Shown here: positions 23,992-33,703 of the stretch, in pieces
How positions within the stretch are numbered: position 1 is the first letter of the stretch
Layout of the letters: every line of letters begins with the position of its first letter
Assembly (NCBI GenBank): GCA_963784645.1
Contig: CAWARY010000011.1
Span: 1 to 64,000 of the forward strand
DNA length: 64,000 nt
Direction: 5' to 3'
DNA from: JBBRVW01 sp963784645
GTDB lineage: Bacteria > Actinomycetota > Actinomycetes > JACCUZ01
Made by a program: the position numbers and the translations under genes
The notes under the pieces: model-generated
Database searches by the model: none
Seen by the model: the letters and a program-made list of their open reading frames with translations, nothing else
Told to the model about the DNA's origin: nothing

Positions 23992-26900
23992 ATGTCCGTC
24001 CGCCACGCCGACCGGAAGGCCGCTCGGGCAGCCGGGCTGCTCGCCGTCGTCGCCCTCCTGATCGCCACCGCCACCGCGGCCCAGGCGGCGCCGAAGCCGA
24101 CCACCGTGATCGACACGAAGCCGGCGGCGTCGACGTCGAGCACCGTCGCCTCGTTCACCTTCCACGGCACCGTGGCCGGCTCGACGTTCGCGTGCCGGCT
24201 CGACGGCGGCGTAGCGGTCGCGTGCAACAACGGGTTCGTCACCTACTCGCTGCTGACCGCCGGCACCCATGTGTTCACGGTGACGGCGACCGCCGGCGGT
24301 GTGGTCGAGAAGTCGCCCCCGTCCTACACCTGGACGATCGACCTCACGCCGCCGACCGCGCCCACCCAGCTGCAGGCGACCTGGCCCACCCCGACCTCGG
24401 TGGCCCTGAAGTGGACGGCCGGCACCGACAACCGGTCGGTCACCGGCAACGACGTCTACCGGGACGGTGCGAAGCTCACCAGCGTCGGAGCGGTGACCTC
24501 CTACACCGACGCCGCCGTCGCGGCCGGCTCGCTGCACACCTACGCGGTGCTCGCGAAGGACGCAGCCGGGAACACCTCACCGCTCAGCAGCAGCGTGACC
24601 ACGGGCGGGACCGGCTTCGACCCGCACCTCACCCGGTCGCCCTACCTCACCGACCTGGTCGGCACCGGGGTGACGGTGAACTTCGCGACCGACCGCTCGA
24701 CGTCCACGGCCAGCGTGCAGTACGGCGCCGTCGGCAGCGGGGGCGCCTGCACGCCCGCCACCACGGTGCCGGCGACCAGCATCGTCGCCGCGGTCGGCAG
24801 CGTGTACGAGTACCAGTGGAAGGCGCAGCTCGACCTGCCGGCCGCCGGCAGCTACTGCTACCGGCCCTACCTCGGCAGCATCGACCTGCTGGCCGGCAAG
24901 GCCTCACCGGTCCTCACCACCCAGGTCCCTGCCGGCTCGGCGCAGTCGTTCTCGTTCGCGGTCCTCGGCGACTGGGGGCAGGCCTACGCCGCCCCGGGCA
25001 ACCAGAACCAGACCAACCTGCTCGCGCGGCTCGCGACCAGCGGGGTCCGGTTCGCCCTGACCACGGGCGACAACTCCTACCCGTCGGGGTCGCAGCTCAA
25101 CTACGGCGACCTGCAGCAGTCCGGCGCCGACGTCAGCGGCATCTTCGGCGCCAACCAGTGGGGCGTTCCCGGCGCGACCATCCCGTTGTTCCCGGCGATC
25201 GGTAACCACGGGCTGGCCCGTAGCGACGCGGTGCACCCGCACTTCGGCATCTGGCCGCAGGACAACGCGGTGGCCACGTCGGGCGGCAGCTACGAGCGCA
25301 CGTCGTACCCGAGCATCGGCGGCAGCACCGCCGCGAGCTACCCCAGCCCGTGGTACGCCTTCGACGCCGGCAATGCGCGCTTCTACGTGCTCGACGCCGC
25401 CTGGGCGGACACCAACGGCGGCACCAGCGGCGTCTACAGCGTCGAGGCGGCCGCGCACTGGGCGCCGGGGACCGCCCAGTACGAGTGGCTCAAGAGCGAC
25501 CTGCAGGCGCACCCGTCCGGCCTGAAGTTCGCGGTCTTCCACTACCCGCTGTACTCCGACCAGCCGAGCGAGAGCTCGGACACCAGCTTGCAGGGCGCCG
25601 CGTCGCTCGAGGGGCTGCTCGTGGCCAACGGCGTCAGCATGGCCTTCCAGGGCCACGCCCACATCTACCAGCGCAGCACCGGGCTGGGCGGGCTGGTCAG
25701 CTACGTCACCGGCGGCGGCGGCGCCAAGGCCCAGTCCACCGGCACGTGCAGTGCCAATGACAAGTACGCCGTCGGGTGGTCGTACACCCGGTCGGTCGGG
25801 ACCACGTGCGGTGCGGCACCCGCGCCCAAGACGGACGCGCAGGTCTACCACTTCCTCAAGGTGACGGTGAACGGTCGCCAGGTCACCGTCACGCCGACCG
25901 ACTCGACCGGCCGCACCTTCGACGTGCAGACCTACACCTTCGCCGCGCCGCCGGAGACGGTCATCGACAGCGGTCCACCGGCCGGCTCGGCCAGCACCAG
26001 CGCGACCTTCACGTTCCACGCGAGCGGCAGCCCGGCGACGTTCCGCTGCCGGCTCGACTCCGCGGTGGCCACCGCGTGCACCAGCCCCGTCAGCCTCTCC
26101 GGGCTGTCGCAGGGGCCGCACACCTTCGAGGTCACGGCCACCGTCGGCGGGCTCGTCGACCCGCAGCCGGCCACCTGGTCCTGGACGGCCGACACGGTCG
26201 CACCGTCGCCGCCCAGCAGCCTCAGTGCGGTCGCGCCGTCGCCGTTCCAGGTGGACGTCAGCTGGCCGACGGCCTCGGACAACACGGGCGTCACCGGCTA
26301 CGACCTGTACCGCGACGGCTCGCTGCTCCAGTCGCTCGGCGTCGTGACGTCCTTCAGCGACGACACCGTGCTCGCCGGGTCGACGCATCAGTACGCCGTG
26401 CGGGCCCGTGACGTCGCGGGCAACGTGTCCAGCCCGGTCTCGGCCACGGTGACCACACCGGCCGCGTCGGCGCCGGTCTTCGCGGACACGTTCGAGAGCG
26501 GCACCCTGGCGGCGTGGACGACAAAGGCCGGCCTCACCGTCCAGGGTGCAACCGTCCACGGCGGTTCGTACGCCGCTGAGGGGGACACGCAGAACGGCAA
26601 CGCGTACGCCAAGGTCACCCTGCCCTCGACGTACGACGACACGTGGTCGCGCGTGTGGTTCGACGTCGTGTCGCAGACCAACCAGGTGAACCTGCTCCGG
26701 CTGCGCGACGCCGCCGGCACCTCGCTCGGCTACGTCTACGTCAGCGCCGCCGGCAAGCTCGGGTTCCACGACGACGCCACCGGCACCAACACCGTCAGCG
26801 CCACCGCGCCGGGCCCCGGCTGGCACTCCCTCGAGCTGCACCTGAAGGTCGGTGCGGCACCGGGCGACCTCGGCGTCGCCGAGGTCTGGCTGGACAACGC

Positions 26901-27921
26901 GCGAGTGTCCGACCTGTCGAGCAGCAGCGTCGACGTCGGCTCCGCGCCGGTCGGCGGCCTGCAGATCGGTGAGGTCCAGGCCGGCCAGGTCTACGACGTG
27001 GTCTTCGACGACGTCGCGTTCGGGACCAGCCGGTTCGGGTCCACGACCGACACGTCGCCCCCGTCGACTCCGCAGGACGTGACCGCGACGGCACAGTCGG
27101 CGCACCTCGTGCGGGTCACGTGGAGCGCCTCGACCGACGACGTCGGTGTCGCGTCGTACGACGTGCTCCGGGACGGAGCGCTCGTCGGCAGCGTGGACGC
27201 CCCGACGACCGGCTACGACGACACGACCGCGCAGCCGTCGACGGCGTACAGCTACACGGTGCGCGCCCGGGACACGTCCGGGAACGTGTCGCCGCCGAGC
27301 GCGGCGGCCGACGTGACCACGCCGGCCGCGGCCACGGCGGTGTTCGCCGACGGCTTCGAGTCCGGTGACCTCACCGCGTGGACCACGACGCAGAACCTCG
27401 TCGTCCAAGGCACCACGGTGCGCGGCGGCGCGTTCGCCGCCCAGGGAGCCAGCCCGACCGGGGTGACGTTCGCGAAGAAGACGCTCCCCGGCGGCTCGTA
27501 CCCCGACGCGTACGCGCGGGTTGCGTTCCTCGTGAACAGCCAGGGCTCGCAGACGACGTTGCTGCGGCTGCGCACGACACCCACCGGCACCGGCGGCTAC
27601 GTCTACCTGACGTCCACCGGCCGGCTCGGCTTCCGCAGCGACGCGCTCGCGGCTGCCTCGACGAGCTCGGTCGTGCCCGGGCCGGGCTGGCACGTGGTCG
27701 AGCTGCACCTGGCCGTCGGTGCGACCGCGGGCGCCCTCGGCACCGCCGAGGTGTGGCTGGACGGCGCGCCGGTCGCGGCACTCTCCAGCTCGGCGATCGA
27801 CGTCGGGTCGGCGCCGATGGGCGTCCTGCAGATCGGCGACACCGCGAGCAACGGCTCGGGCACCGGGTGGGACCTCGTGTACGACGACGCCGCGTTCGCG
27901 ATCAGCCGCCTGGGCACCTGA
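23992..27921 (+). CDS. Secreted purple-acid-phosphatase-like protein with FN3 modules
   Basis: 1309 aa. Signal peptide (AAGLLAVVALLIATATAAQA), an Ig/beta domain, and an FN3 (TPPTAPTQLQATWP...). The metallophosphoesterase has all metal motifs: LGDWGQ (~325), TTGDNSY (~358), IGNHG (~403), VFHYP (~516), GHAHIYQR (~553). Then come a second Ig-like and FN3 block, a beta-sandwich with FADTFESGTLAAWTT, another FN3 and a second copy of the sandwich (FADGFESGDLTAWTT), the two being internal duplications. It is probably extracellular; the C-terminal modules likely bind glycan. No wall anchor is visible. Confidence 0.9.
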   Translation: MSVRHADRKAARAAGLLAVVALLIATATAAQAAPKPTTVIDTKPAASTSSTVASFTFHGTVAGSTFACRLDGGVAVACNNGFVTYSLLTAGTHVFTVTATAGGVVEKSPPSYTWTIDLTPPTAPTQLQATWPTPTSVALKWTAGTDNRSVTGNDVYRDGAKLTSVGAVTSYTDAAVAAGSLHTYAVLAKDAAGNTSPLSSSVTTGGTGFDPHLTRSPYLTDLVGTGVTVNFATDRSTSTASVQYGAVGSGGACTPATTVPATSIVAAVGSVYEYQWKAQLDLPAAGSYCYRPYLGSIDLLAGKASPVLTTQVPAGSAQSFSFAVLGDWGQAYAAPGNQNQTNLLARLATSGVRFALTTGDNSYPSGSQLNYGDLQQSGADVSGIFGANQWGVPGATIPLFPAIGNHGLARSDAVHPHFGIWPQDNAVATSGGSYERTSYPSIGGSTAASYPSPWYAFDAGNARFYVLDAAWADTNGGTSGVYSVEAAAHWAPGTAQYEWLKSDLQAHPSGLKFAVFHYPLYSDQPSESSDTSLQGAASLEGLLVANGVSMAFQGHAHIYQRSTGLGGLVSYVTGGGGAKAQSTGTCSANDKYAVGWSYTRSVGTTCGAAPAPKTDAQVYHFLKVTVNGRQVTVTPTDSTGRTFDVQTYTFAAPPETVIDSGPPAGSASTSATFTFHASGSPATFRCRLDSAVATACTSPVSLSGLSQGPHTFEVTATVGGLVDPQPATWSWTADTVAPSPPSSLSAVAPSPFQVDVSWPTASDNTGVTGYDLYRDGSLLQSLGVVTSFSDDTVLAGSTHQYAVRARDVAGNVSSPVSATVTTPAASAPVFADTFESGTLAAWTTKAGLTVQGATVHGGSYAAEGDTQNGNAYAKVTLPSTYDDTWSRVWFDVVSQTNQVNLLRLRDAAGTSLGYVYVSAAGKLGFHDDATGTNTVSATAPGPGWHSLELHLKVGAAPGDLGVAEVWLDNARVSDLSSSSVDVGSAPVGGLQIGEVQAGQVYDVVFDDVAFGTSRFGSTTDTSPPSTPQDVTATAQSAHLVRVTWSASTDDVGVASYDVLRDGALVGSVDAPTTGYDDTTAQPSTAYSYTVRARDTSGNVSPPSAAADVTTPAAATAVFADGFESGDLTAWTTTQNLVVQGTTVRGGAFAAQGASPTGVTFAKKTLPGGSYPDAYARVAFLVNSQGSQTTLLRLRTTPTGTGGYVYLTSTGRLGFRSDALAAASTSSVVPGPGWHVVELHLAVGATAGALGTAEVWLDGAPVAALSSSAIDVGSAPMGVLQIGDTASNGSGTGWDLVYDDAAFAISRLGT

Positions 27922-27922
27922 C

Positions 27923-29548
27923 GTGGCGGAGGAGCACCCCGCCGAGCTGGGCCGCCCGGTGGCACTCGGCCGGCTCTGGCCGCGCCGCGTCGCGTTCCGG
28001 GTCCGGACTGGTGAGCGGCCGGCGACCTGGCTGCGGGACCGCGTCGGCCGGGTGGCCGCGCCGGTGCTCGCCGCCGGCGCCCGGCCGGTCGACGTCGGGC
28101 TGCTCGGGTTCGCGCTGCTCGTCGGCGGGCTGCTCCGGCTGGTGGAGCTCGGCCGGGTCGGCCTGAACAGCGACGAGGCCGTCTACGCCGGCCAGGCAGC
28201 CTCGCTGGCCGGCAACCCGAGCTTCACCGACAACTTCCCGGTGGTGCGGGCGCACCCGCTGCTGTTCCAGCTGATCGCGTCGCCGTTCTACCGGGGCGGC
28301 ATCCCGGACGTGCCCGGCCGGTACGTGAGCGCCGTGCTCGGCACGGCCACCGTCGCGTTGGTGTTCGTGGTCGGCCAGCAGCTGTACGGCGCCCGCACCG
28401 GAGCGGTCGCTGCGCTGCTGCTCGCCGTCACGCCGTACCACGTCGTCGTGACCCGGCAGCAGCTGCTGGACGGGCCGATGACCTTCTTCGCCACCGCGGC
28501 GCTGGCCTGCGTCGCGGTGATGGGCCGGACCGGGCGCGGCCGGTGGCTGGTGGCCGCCGGTGGCTGCCTCGGGCTGGCCGCCCTCACCAAGGAGACCGCG
28601 GTGATCCTCGTCGCCGCGGTGTTCGCCTTCCTGTCGCTCTGCCCGCAGTTCTGGCGCCCGTTCCGCCACGTCGTCGCCGGCGGCGTGCTCGCGCTGACCC
28701 TCGTCGTGACCTACCCGGTCGTCACCTCGCTGGCCGGTGGGGCGGGGCACGGCCAGTCGTACCTGCTGTGGCAGCTCACCCGCGGCCCCAACCACGACGT
28801 CGCGTTCTACTTCACGGCGGTGGCCGGCTCGATGGGCTGGCTGCTGATCGCGACGGCGCTGACGGGCCTCCTGGTGCTGCGGGACTCGTCGTCCTGGCGG
28901 GAGACCCTGCTGCTCTCGTGGGTCGCGGTCCCGCTGCTGTTCTTCGAGGTGTGGCCGGTGAAGGGCTTCTCCTACCTGCTGGTGGTGCTGCCCGCGGTGG
29001 CGGTCCTCGCCGCGCGCGCGTTGGCCCGGCTGCTGGACCGGCCGCCGCGGTCGGCCGCGTCGCGGTCGGCGGGTGTGCTGGTGGCCGGCGTGGTGCTGGC
29101 CTCGCTCGCCGTGCCGGCCGCGAGCGGCGTCCTCGCCCCGGCGTCGTCCGGCCTGGCCGGCGCGGGCGGCACCCCGGGCGGGCGGGAGGCCGGCCGGTGG
29201 ATCGCGGACCACGTCCCGGACGGCGCAGAGTTCCTCACGATCGGCCCGTCGATGGCCAACATCGTCCAGTACTACAGCGGCCGCCCCGCCGACGGGCTGT
29301 CGGTCAGCCCCAGCCCCGCGCACCGCAACCCGAGCTACCGGCCGGTGCCCAACCCCGACGCCGCCGTTCGCTACGGCGAGTACCGCTTCCTCGTGTGGGA
29401 CGCCTACTCCGCGCAGCGCTCGCCGCACTTCGCGGCCAAGCAGCTGGCGCTCATTCGCCGCTACCACGGTGTCGTCGTGCACACCGAGACGGCCAGGTTC
29501 GACGGGGCGACCCAGCCGGTGATCGTCGTGTACGAGGTGCACCCGTGA
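27923..29548 (+). CDS. GT39/ArnT-like membrane glycosyltransferase
   Basis: 541 aa with about ten TM segments and the GT-C signature in the first outer loop (GLNSDEAVYAGQAASLAGN, catalytic DE pair), followed by FPVVRAHPLLFQL. It would use a polyprenyl-phosphate sugar, fitting the DPM1-like domain two genes upstream. The C-terminal soluble region (AGRWIADHVPDGAEFLTIGP) lies outside. The GTG start is one base after the preceding stop with no clear ribosome site, implying coupling. Acceptor unknown. Confidence 0.85.
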   Translation: MAEEHPAELGRPVALGRLWPRRVAFRVRTGERPATWLRDRVGRVAAPVLAAGARPVDVGLLGFALLVGGLLRLVELGRVGLNSDEAVYAGQAASLAGNPSFTDNFPVVRAHPLLFQLIASPFYRGGIPDVPGRYVSAVLGTATVALVFVVGQQLYGARTGAVAALLLAVTPYHVVVTRQQLLDGPMTFFATAALACVAVMGRTGRGRWLVAAGGCLGLAALTKETAVILVAAVFAFLSLCPQFWRPFRHVVAGGVLALTLVVTYPVVTSLAGGAGHGQSYLLWQLTRGPNHDVAFYFTAVAGSMGWLLIATALTGLLVLRDSSSWRETLLLSWVAVPLLFFEVWPVKGFSYLLVVLPAVAVLAARALARLLDRPPRSAASRSAGVLVAGVVLASLAVPAASGVLAPASSGLAGAGGTPGGREAGRWIADHVPDGAEFLTIGPSMANIVQYYSGRPADGLSVSPSPAHRNPSYRPVPNPDAAVRYGEYRFLVWDAYSAQRSPHFAAKQLALIRRYHGVVVHTETARFDGATQPVIVVYEVHP

Positions 29549-30900
29549 GCTGCCGGCCGCTCGGCCTCGCGGTCGGGTGCGTCCCGCTGCTCGCGGCCAC
29601 CTGGCTGCTCGCACCGGCCGCCGCGGCAGCATCCGACCCGACGCCGACCACCCCGGTCCGGCACGTCGTCGTGATGACCCAGACCGGCCACAGCTTCGAC
29701 AGCTACCTCGGCCGCCGCCACGGCGTGGACGGCATCCCGGCCGGGGTGTGCCTGCGGGTGCGCACGGGTTCGGCCACGTCGTGCCAGCCGCCGTTCGCCC
29801 TCGCGGGCACCACCGCGCGGCCGCGCCTGGACCCGTCCGCGACCGCCCAGCGTGCCGCCGTGGCGGACGGCCGGATGGACGGGTTCGTGCTGGCCCAGGC
29901 GACGCCGTCGAGCACCGGGCGCGACGCGATGGGCTACTACCGGCCCGCCGACCTCCCGGTGCTGGGCCAGCTCGCCGACAACGGGGTGGTCTTCGACCGC
30001 TGGTTCAGCGCGGTCCCCGGCGGCGAGCTCGCCAACCAGCTGTTCGCGGTCTCGGGCACCGCCGTGCCGGACACCCGCGAGGTGCCGGAGAGCGGCTGGC
30101 CCGACGTCCCGGTCCTCTTCGACCGGCTCCAGTCGGCCGGCGTCAGCTGGAAGGTGTACGTCGAGAACTACGAGCCGGCCCTCACCGGTACGACCGCCGG
30201 CCCGGCCGCGCTGCGGACCGGCCAGGTGGCCCGGCTGCCGTTGCTGGCCATGCCGAGGTACGAGGACGACCCCGTCCTCATGTCGCACATCACCGACCTC
30301 GACAGCTACTACGCCGACCTGGCAGCGGGCACGCTGCCGGCGGTGTCGTGGATCGTCACCACCACCTCGACCGAGCGGCCGCCGGCGCGTCCGGTGGCCG
30401 GGCAGGGCGTGGTCCGCGACGTCGTCAACGCCCTCGGCGGGAGCTCCGCCTGGCCGGAGTCCCTGTTCCTGCTCACCTACGACTCGCCCGGCGGCTGGTA
30501 CGACCACGTTGCCCCACCGACCATGAGCGGCGCACAGGTCGGGATCCGGGTGCCGACCGTGCTGGTGAGCCCCTTCGCGCCGGCCGGCGTCACCGACCAC
30601 ACCACCCTCGACAGTGCAGCGGTGCTGCGTTTCGTCCAGACCAACTGGGGCCTGCCCCCGCTGACGGCGCGGGTCAGTGCCTCACCGGGACTGGCATCCG
30701 CCCTGCGGCTCGACCGGCCGGCGCGTGACGCGGTGCTGGTGAGCAGCACCCGCCCGCGACCACCGGTCGCGCAGCCGGACAGCCACGTCATCGTCGCCGG
30801 CTACCTGCTGGCCTTCCTCGTCGCGGCGGGCTCGCTGCTGTGGGCCGCGCGCGGCCGGCCCGGCGTCGACCCGTCGGACGTCTCGCTGGACGCGGCATGA
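29545..30900 (+). CDS. Exported phospholipase-C/AcpA-like phosphoesterase, degenerate
   Basis: 451 aa: N-terminal signal segment, PF04185-type phosphoesterase (HVVVMTQTGHSFDSYLG, GVVFDRWFSAVPGGELANQ, YDSPGGWYDHVAPP, RVPTVLVSPFAPAG) and a C-terminal TM (VIVAGYLLAFLVAAGSLLWA). Family enzymes have ENRSFD near the start; here it is TGHSFD, so a metal-ligand Glu-Asn pair is lost. Either an altered metal site or a binding-only role is possible. It overlaps both neighbours by 4 bases. Confidence 0.8.
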   Translation: MSCRPLGLAVGCVPLLAATWLLAPAAAAASDPTPTTPVRHVVVMTQTGHSFDSYLGRRHGVDGIPAGVCLRVRTGSATSCQPPFALAGTTARPRLDPSATAQRAAVADGRMDGFVLAQATPSSTGRDAMGYYRPADLPVLGQLADNGVVFDRWFSAVPGGELANQLFAVSGTAVPDTREVPESGWPDVPVLFDRLQSAGVSWKVYVENYEPALTGTTAGPAALRTGQVARLPLLAMPRYEDDPVLMSHITDLDSYYADLAAGTLPAVSWIVTTTSTERPPARPVAGQGVVRDVVNALGGSSAWPESLFLLTYDSPGGWYDHVAPPTMSGAQVGIRVPTVLVSPFAPAGVTDHTTLDSAAVLRFVQTNWGLPPLTARVSASPGLASALRLDRPARDAVLVSSTRPRPPVAQPDSHVIVAGYLLAFLVAAGSLLWAARGRPGVDPSDVSLDAA

Positions 30901-32429
30901 GGCGCGGCCGGCCCGCGGGCGCCGCCCTGGTCGCCGTCCTGCTCCCGGTGCTCGCCGCCGTGGCCACGCCGGCGGCCGGCGCCCGGCCCACGCCCGGCGT
31001 CGTGTTCGTCACGACGTCACCCGCGCTGGCCGGGGTGCACCTGGCCGTCGGCCCCGCTCTCGTCACGACCGGCCCCGGCGGCCGGGCCTCGGTGCGGGTC
31101 GCCGACTTCAACGGCATCGCGTCGCGGGTGTCGCTGGCGGACCGTCACCTCGGCGTGCGCCACGTCCTGCGCCTCGCGTTCGTGTCCCCGGCTCCGCACA
31201 CCGCGAGGTACGAGAGCCACCTCACCGTCGGTCTGGACGTCACCTCGCTGGTGCGGCTGCGTGTCGACCCCGGCAGCACCGGCGCCGGCCGGCGCGACGT
31301 GCGTGCCGTCCGGCTGCACTCCGTCACCGGCGAGACGCGGCTGGTCGACCCGAGCCGGACGGCGAGCGTGCGGCTGCTGTCGCGCAAGGCCCGGCGACCC
31401 GGATCGACGGCGCCGGGGGCGGTCACCTGGACCGTCGACAGCCTGCGCTCCGGCGACGGCTCGACCTTCGCGACCTCGCGCACACCGTTCGACCCGTTCC
31501 GGGGCGGTACCTGGCGGCTCCAGCTCCGGCCGGTCGCCGGCACCGTCGTCGTCGACACGGTTCCCGCCACCTCTGGGGTGACCTTCGTGCTCGACGGGGC
31601 GTCGTTCACCACCGACGCGCACGGGCATGCGACGTCGGCCATCGCCGACCTCAACGGCGTCGACCTGCGGCTGCGCGCCAGCAGTCCCCAGGCGGACGGG
31701 GTGTCCGTGTCGGTGGCCCGGGTCGCCCGCCTCGCGCCGACGGCCCCGTTCCAGCGGCACCTGCTGGTGGCGCTGGCGGTCCGGCGGCCGGTCACCCTGC
31801 GCTTCGCCGACCCGACCGGCCGTGCCGTCCCCGCGAGCCGGGTCAGCGAGGTGCGGCTGGACGGCGGCGGCGAGACGGTGCGGGTCTCGGGCGACCAGCT
31901 GGCCGAGCCGGTGCCGCTGCTGGCGAGCATCGGTCGGCTGGCCGACGGCGTCTGGACCCCGCAACCGGTTACCTACGCCGTGACCAGGGTCGAGGTGGAG
32001 GGCGCCAACGCGGTCTTCTCCGGCCAGCAGCGGCTCGACCCCGGCTCCCGGCCGGCCCCGATGATCGCGGTCTCGGTGTTCGACCTGCACGTGACGTTGC
32101 GCGACGCGGTGTTCGGCCGGCGGGTCGCGTCCACCGCCTACGTCGTGCGCCCCGATGGTGCGGGGTCGCGGCTGCAAATCGGATCGGGGCGTCCGACGGT
32201 GATCAGGTCGCTGGTGCGCGGCGAGTACGTCCTCACCACCCACCGGGCGGTGGTGGGGTCGGACACCACGCTCCAGGTGAGCAAGACCTCGGCCGTCGAC
32301 CTGCGGGTGGTGACGCTGCTCGACGCAGCGGTGCTGACCGTGCTCGTGCTGGGTCCTGCTACCGGGCTGGTGCTGCTCGGCCTCGGCCTGCGGCGGCGCT
32401 CCGCCCAGAGCTCCCGGGTGCCCGGATGA
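30897..32429 (+). CDS. Exported, C-terminally anchored protein of unknown family
   Basis: 510 aa with a signal peptide (ALVAVLLPVLAAVATPAAGA) and a C-terminal TM (DAAVLTVLVLGPATGLVLLGLGLRRR). Between them are two related beta modules (GVVFVTTSPALAGVHLAVG and VVVDTVPATSGVTFVLDGASF, each followed by ADFNG/ADLNG). Internal duplication and beta character suggest an extracellular binding protein. No catalytic motif. Coupled by ATGA overlaps to the phospholipase-like and GH99 genes. Confidence 0.75.
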   Translation: MRRGRPAGAALVAVLLPVLAAVATPAAGARPTPGVVFVTTSPALAGVHLAVGPALVTTGPGGRASVRVADFNGIASRVSLADRHLGVRHVLRLAFVSPAPHTARYESHLTVGLDVTSLVRLRVDPGSTGAGRRDVRAVRLHSVTGETRLVDPSRTASVRLLSRKARRPGSTAPGAVTWTVDSLRSGDGSTFATSRTPFDPFRGGTWRLQLRPVAGTVVVDTVPATSGVTFVLDGASFTTDAHGHATSAIADLNGVDLRLRASSPQADGVSVSVARVARLAPTAPFQRHLLVALAVRRPVTLRFADPTGRAVPASRVSEVRLDGGGETVRVSGDQLAEPVPLLASIGRLADGVWTPQPVTYAVTRVEVEGANAVFSGQQRLDPGSRPAPMIAVSVFDLHVTLRDAVFGRRVASTAYVVRPDGAGSRLQIGSGRPTVIRSLVRGEYVLTTHRAVVGSDTTLQVSKTSAVDLRVVTLLDAAVLTVLVLGPATGLVLLGLGLRRRSAQSSRVPG

Positions 32430-33676
32430 GGCGGCCGGGCCGGTGGCGCCGGCACGCCGTGGGCCGGGGCCTGCTCCTGCTGGTCGCCGCGGCAGTGCTC
32501 GCCGTGCTCCCGGTACGGGTGGCGGCGCCCGCGGCTGCGGCGGACACCGACGTGCCGGTGCTCGCGTACTTCTACCAGTGGTTCTCGGGCCCGTCCTGGG
32601 AGCGCGCCAAGTCCGACTACCCCCTGGTCGGCCGGTACAGCAGCGACGACGCCTACGTGCTGCGCAGCCAGGTGCAGCTCGCCCGCAGCGCCGGGATCGA
32701 CGGCTTCCTGACGTCCTGGAAGGACACCCCGCTGCTGGACCGCCGGCTCGACCTGCTCGTCCGGGTGGCCGCGTCCGAGGAGTTCGGCCTCGGCATCGTC
32801 TACCAGGGGCTCGACTTCTCCCGGCAGCCGCTACCGGCGGAGACCGTCCGCCGCGACCTGGTGCACCTGGTCCGGCGCTGGGGTGACTCGCTCACGTCGT
32901 CGTACTACGGGAAGCCGGTGATCGTGTGGACCGGCACCGACCAGTACACGACGGCCGACGTGCACGCGGTCCGCCTGGCCCTGGGGGGCCGCGCGCTGCT
33001 GCTCGCCAGCTCGCACTCGGTCGAGGGGTACGAGCGGGTGGCCCGGCTGGTCGACGGCCTGGCCTACTACTGGTCCTCCGCGGACCCGACGTCGGCGATG
33101 ACCCGGCAGAAGCTCGCCGACATGAGCGCCGCGGTGCACGCGCACGGCGGCATCTGGCTGGCGCCGGCGGCCAGCGGATACGACGGGCGCACGCTCGGCG
33201 GCACCCGGGTGGTCGGCCGCGCCGAGGGCCGGACCCTGGTGCGGAGCCTGGCGAACGCGTTCGCCAGCGAGCCGGACGGGGTGGCACTGATCAGCTGGAA
33301 CGAGTGGTCGGAGAACACGTACGTCGAACCGGGCACGAAGTACGGGCAGCGCGAGCTGGTCGGCCTCAAGCGCTTCCTGCTCGCCCAGGGCCGCAGCGTC
33401 GCTCCCGGCCTGTCCGACGCCGATGCCGACCGGAAGGACCCCGAACCGGCCGCGGCCGACGAGCCGTCGGCGGCGACGCCCGACGTCGGGACCGGCACCG
33501 GGTCGGGCTGGACGGGGGGGCGCGCCGCGCTGGCCCTCGGACTGCTCTCGCTCGCCGCGCTGCCCGGTCTGTCGCTGCTCGGGCGCCGGCGCGCGGATCC
33601 CGCCGACAGCGGGCGGCACCGGCGCCGGCAGGACGCCTCGGACGCGCGGGACGGCGCGCGCAGCGGGGCCCGCTGA
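32426..33676 (+). CDS. GH99-like endo-mannosidase family protein, anchored
   Basis: 416 aa. Signal peptide, then VPVLAYFYQWFSGPSWE, AGIDGFLTSWKDTP, YGKPVIVWTGTD and GVALISWNEWSENTYVEP, the GH99/WsaF-type TIM-barrel pattern ending in NEW-E. A Pro/Asp/Glu linker, a C-terminal TM (ALALGLLSLAALPGLSLLG) and a basic tail anchor it at the surface. Context suggests trimming of a mannose-type surface glycan made by the upstream GT2/GT39. It is the last gene of the operon. Confidence 0.8.
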   Translation: MRRPGRWRRHAVGRGLLLLVAAAVLAVLPVRVAAPAAAADTDVPVLAYFYQWFSGPSWERAKSDYPLVGRYSSDDAYVLRSQVQLARSAGIDGFLTSWKDTPLLDRRLDLLVRVAASEEFGLGIVYQGLDFSRQPLPAETVRRDLVHLVRRWGDSLTSSYYGKPVIVWTGTDQYTTADVHAVRLALGGRALLLASSHSVEGYERVARLVDGLAYYWSSADPTSAMTRQKLADMSAAVHAHGGIWLAPAASGYDGRTLGGTRVVGRAEGRTLVRSLANAFASEPDGVALISWNEWSENTYVEPGTKYGQRELVGLKRFLLAQGRSVAPGLSDADADRKDPEPAAADEPSAATPDVGTGTGSGWTGGRAALALGLLSLAALPGLSLLGRRRADPADSGRHRRRQDASDARDGARSGAR

Positions 33677-33703
33677 GGTGCCGTCTGGTGCTTGAATGCT
33701 CGG

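Noticed and set aside
20786..24061. A 1091-codon plus-strand frame overlapping the LuxR and GT2 genes
   Set aside because: Composition dominated by Arg, Pro, Ala and Gly; it is a frame shadow of the two real genes, which have complete domains.
24904..27708. A 934-codon open frame on the minus strand opposite the FN3 phosphatase gene
   Set aside because: High-GC antisense shadow: Arg/Gly/Val-rich, no motifs, no ribosome site, while the plus strand has a full multi-domain protein.
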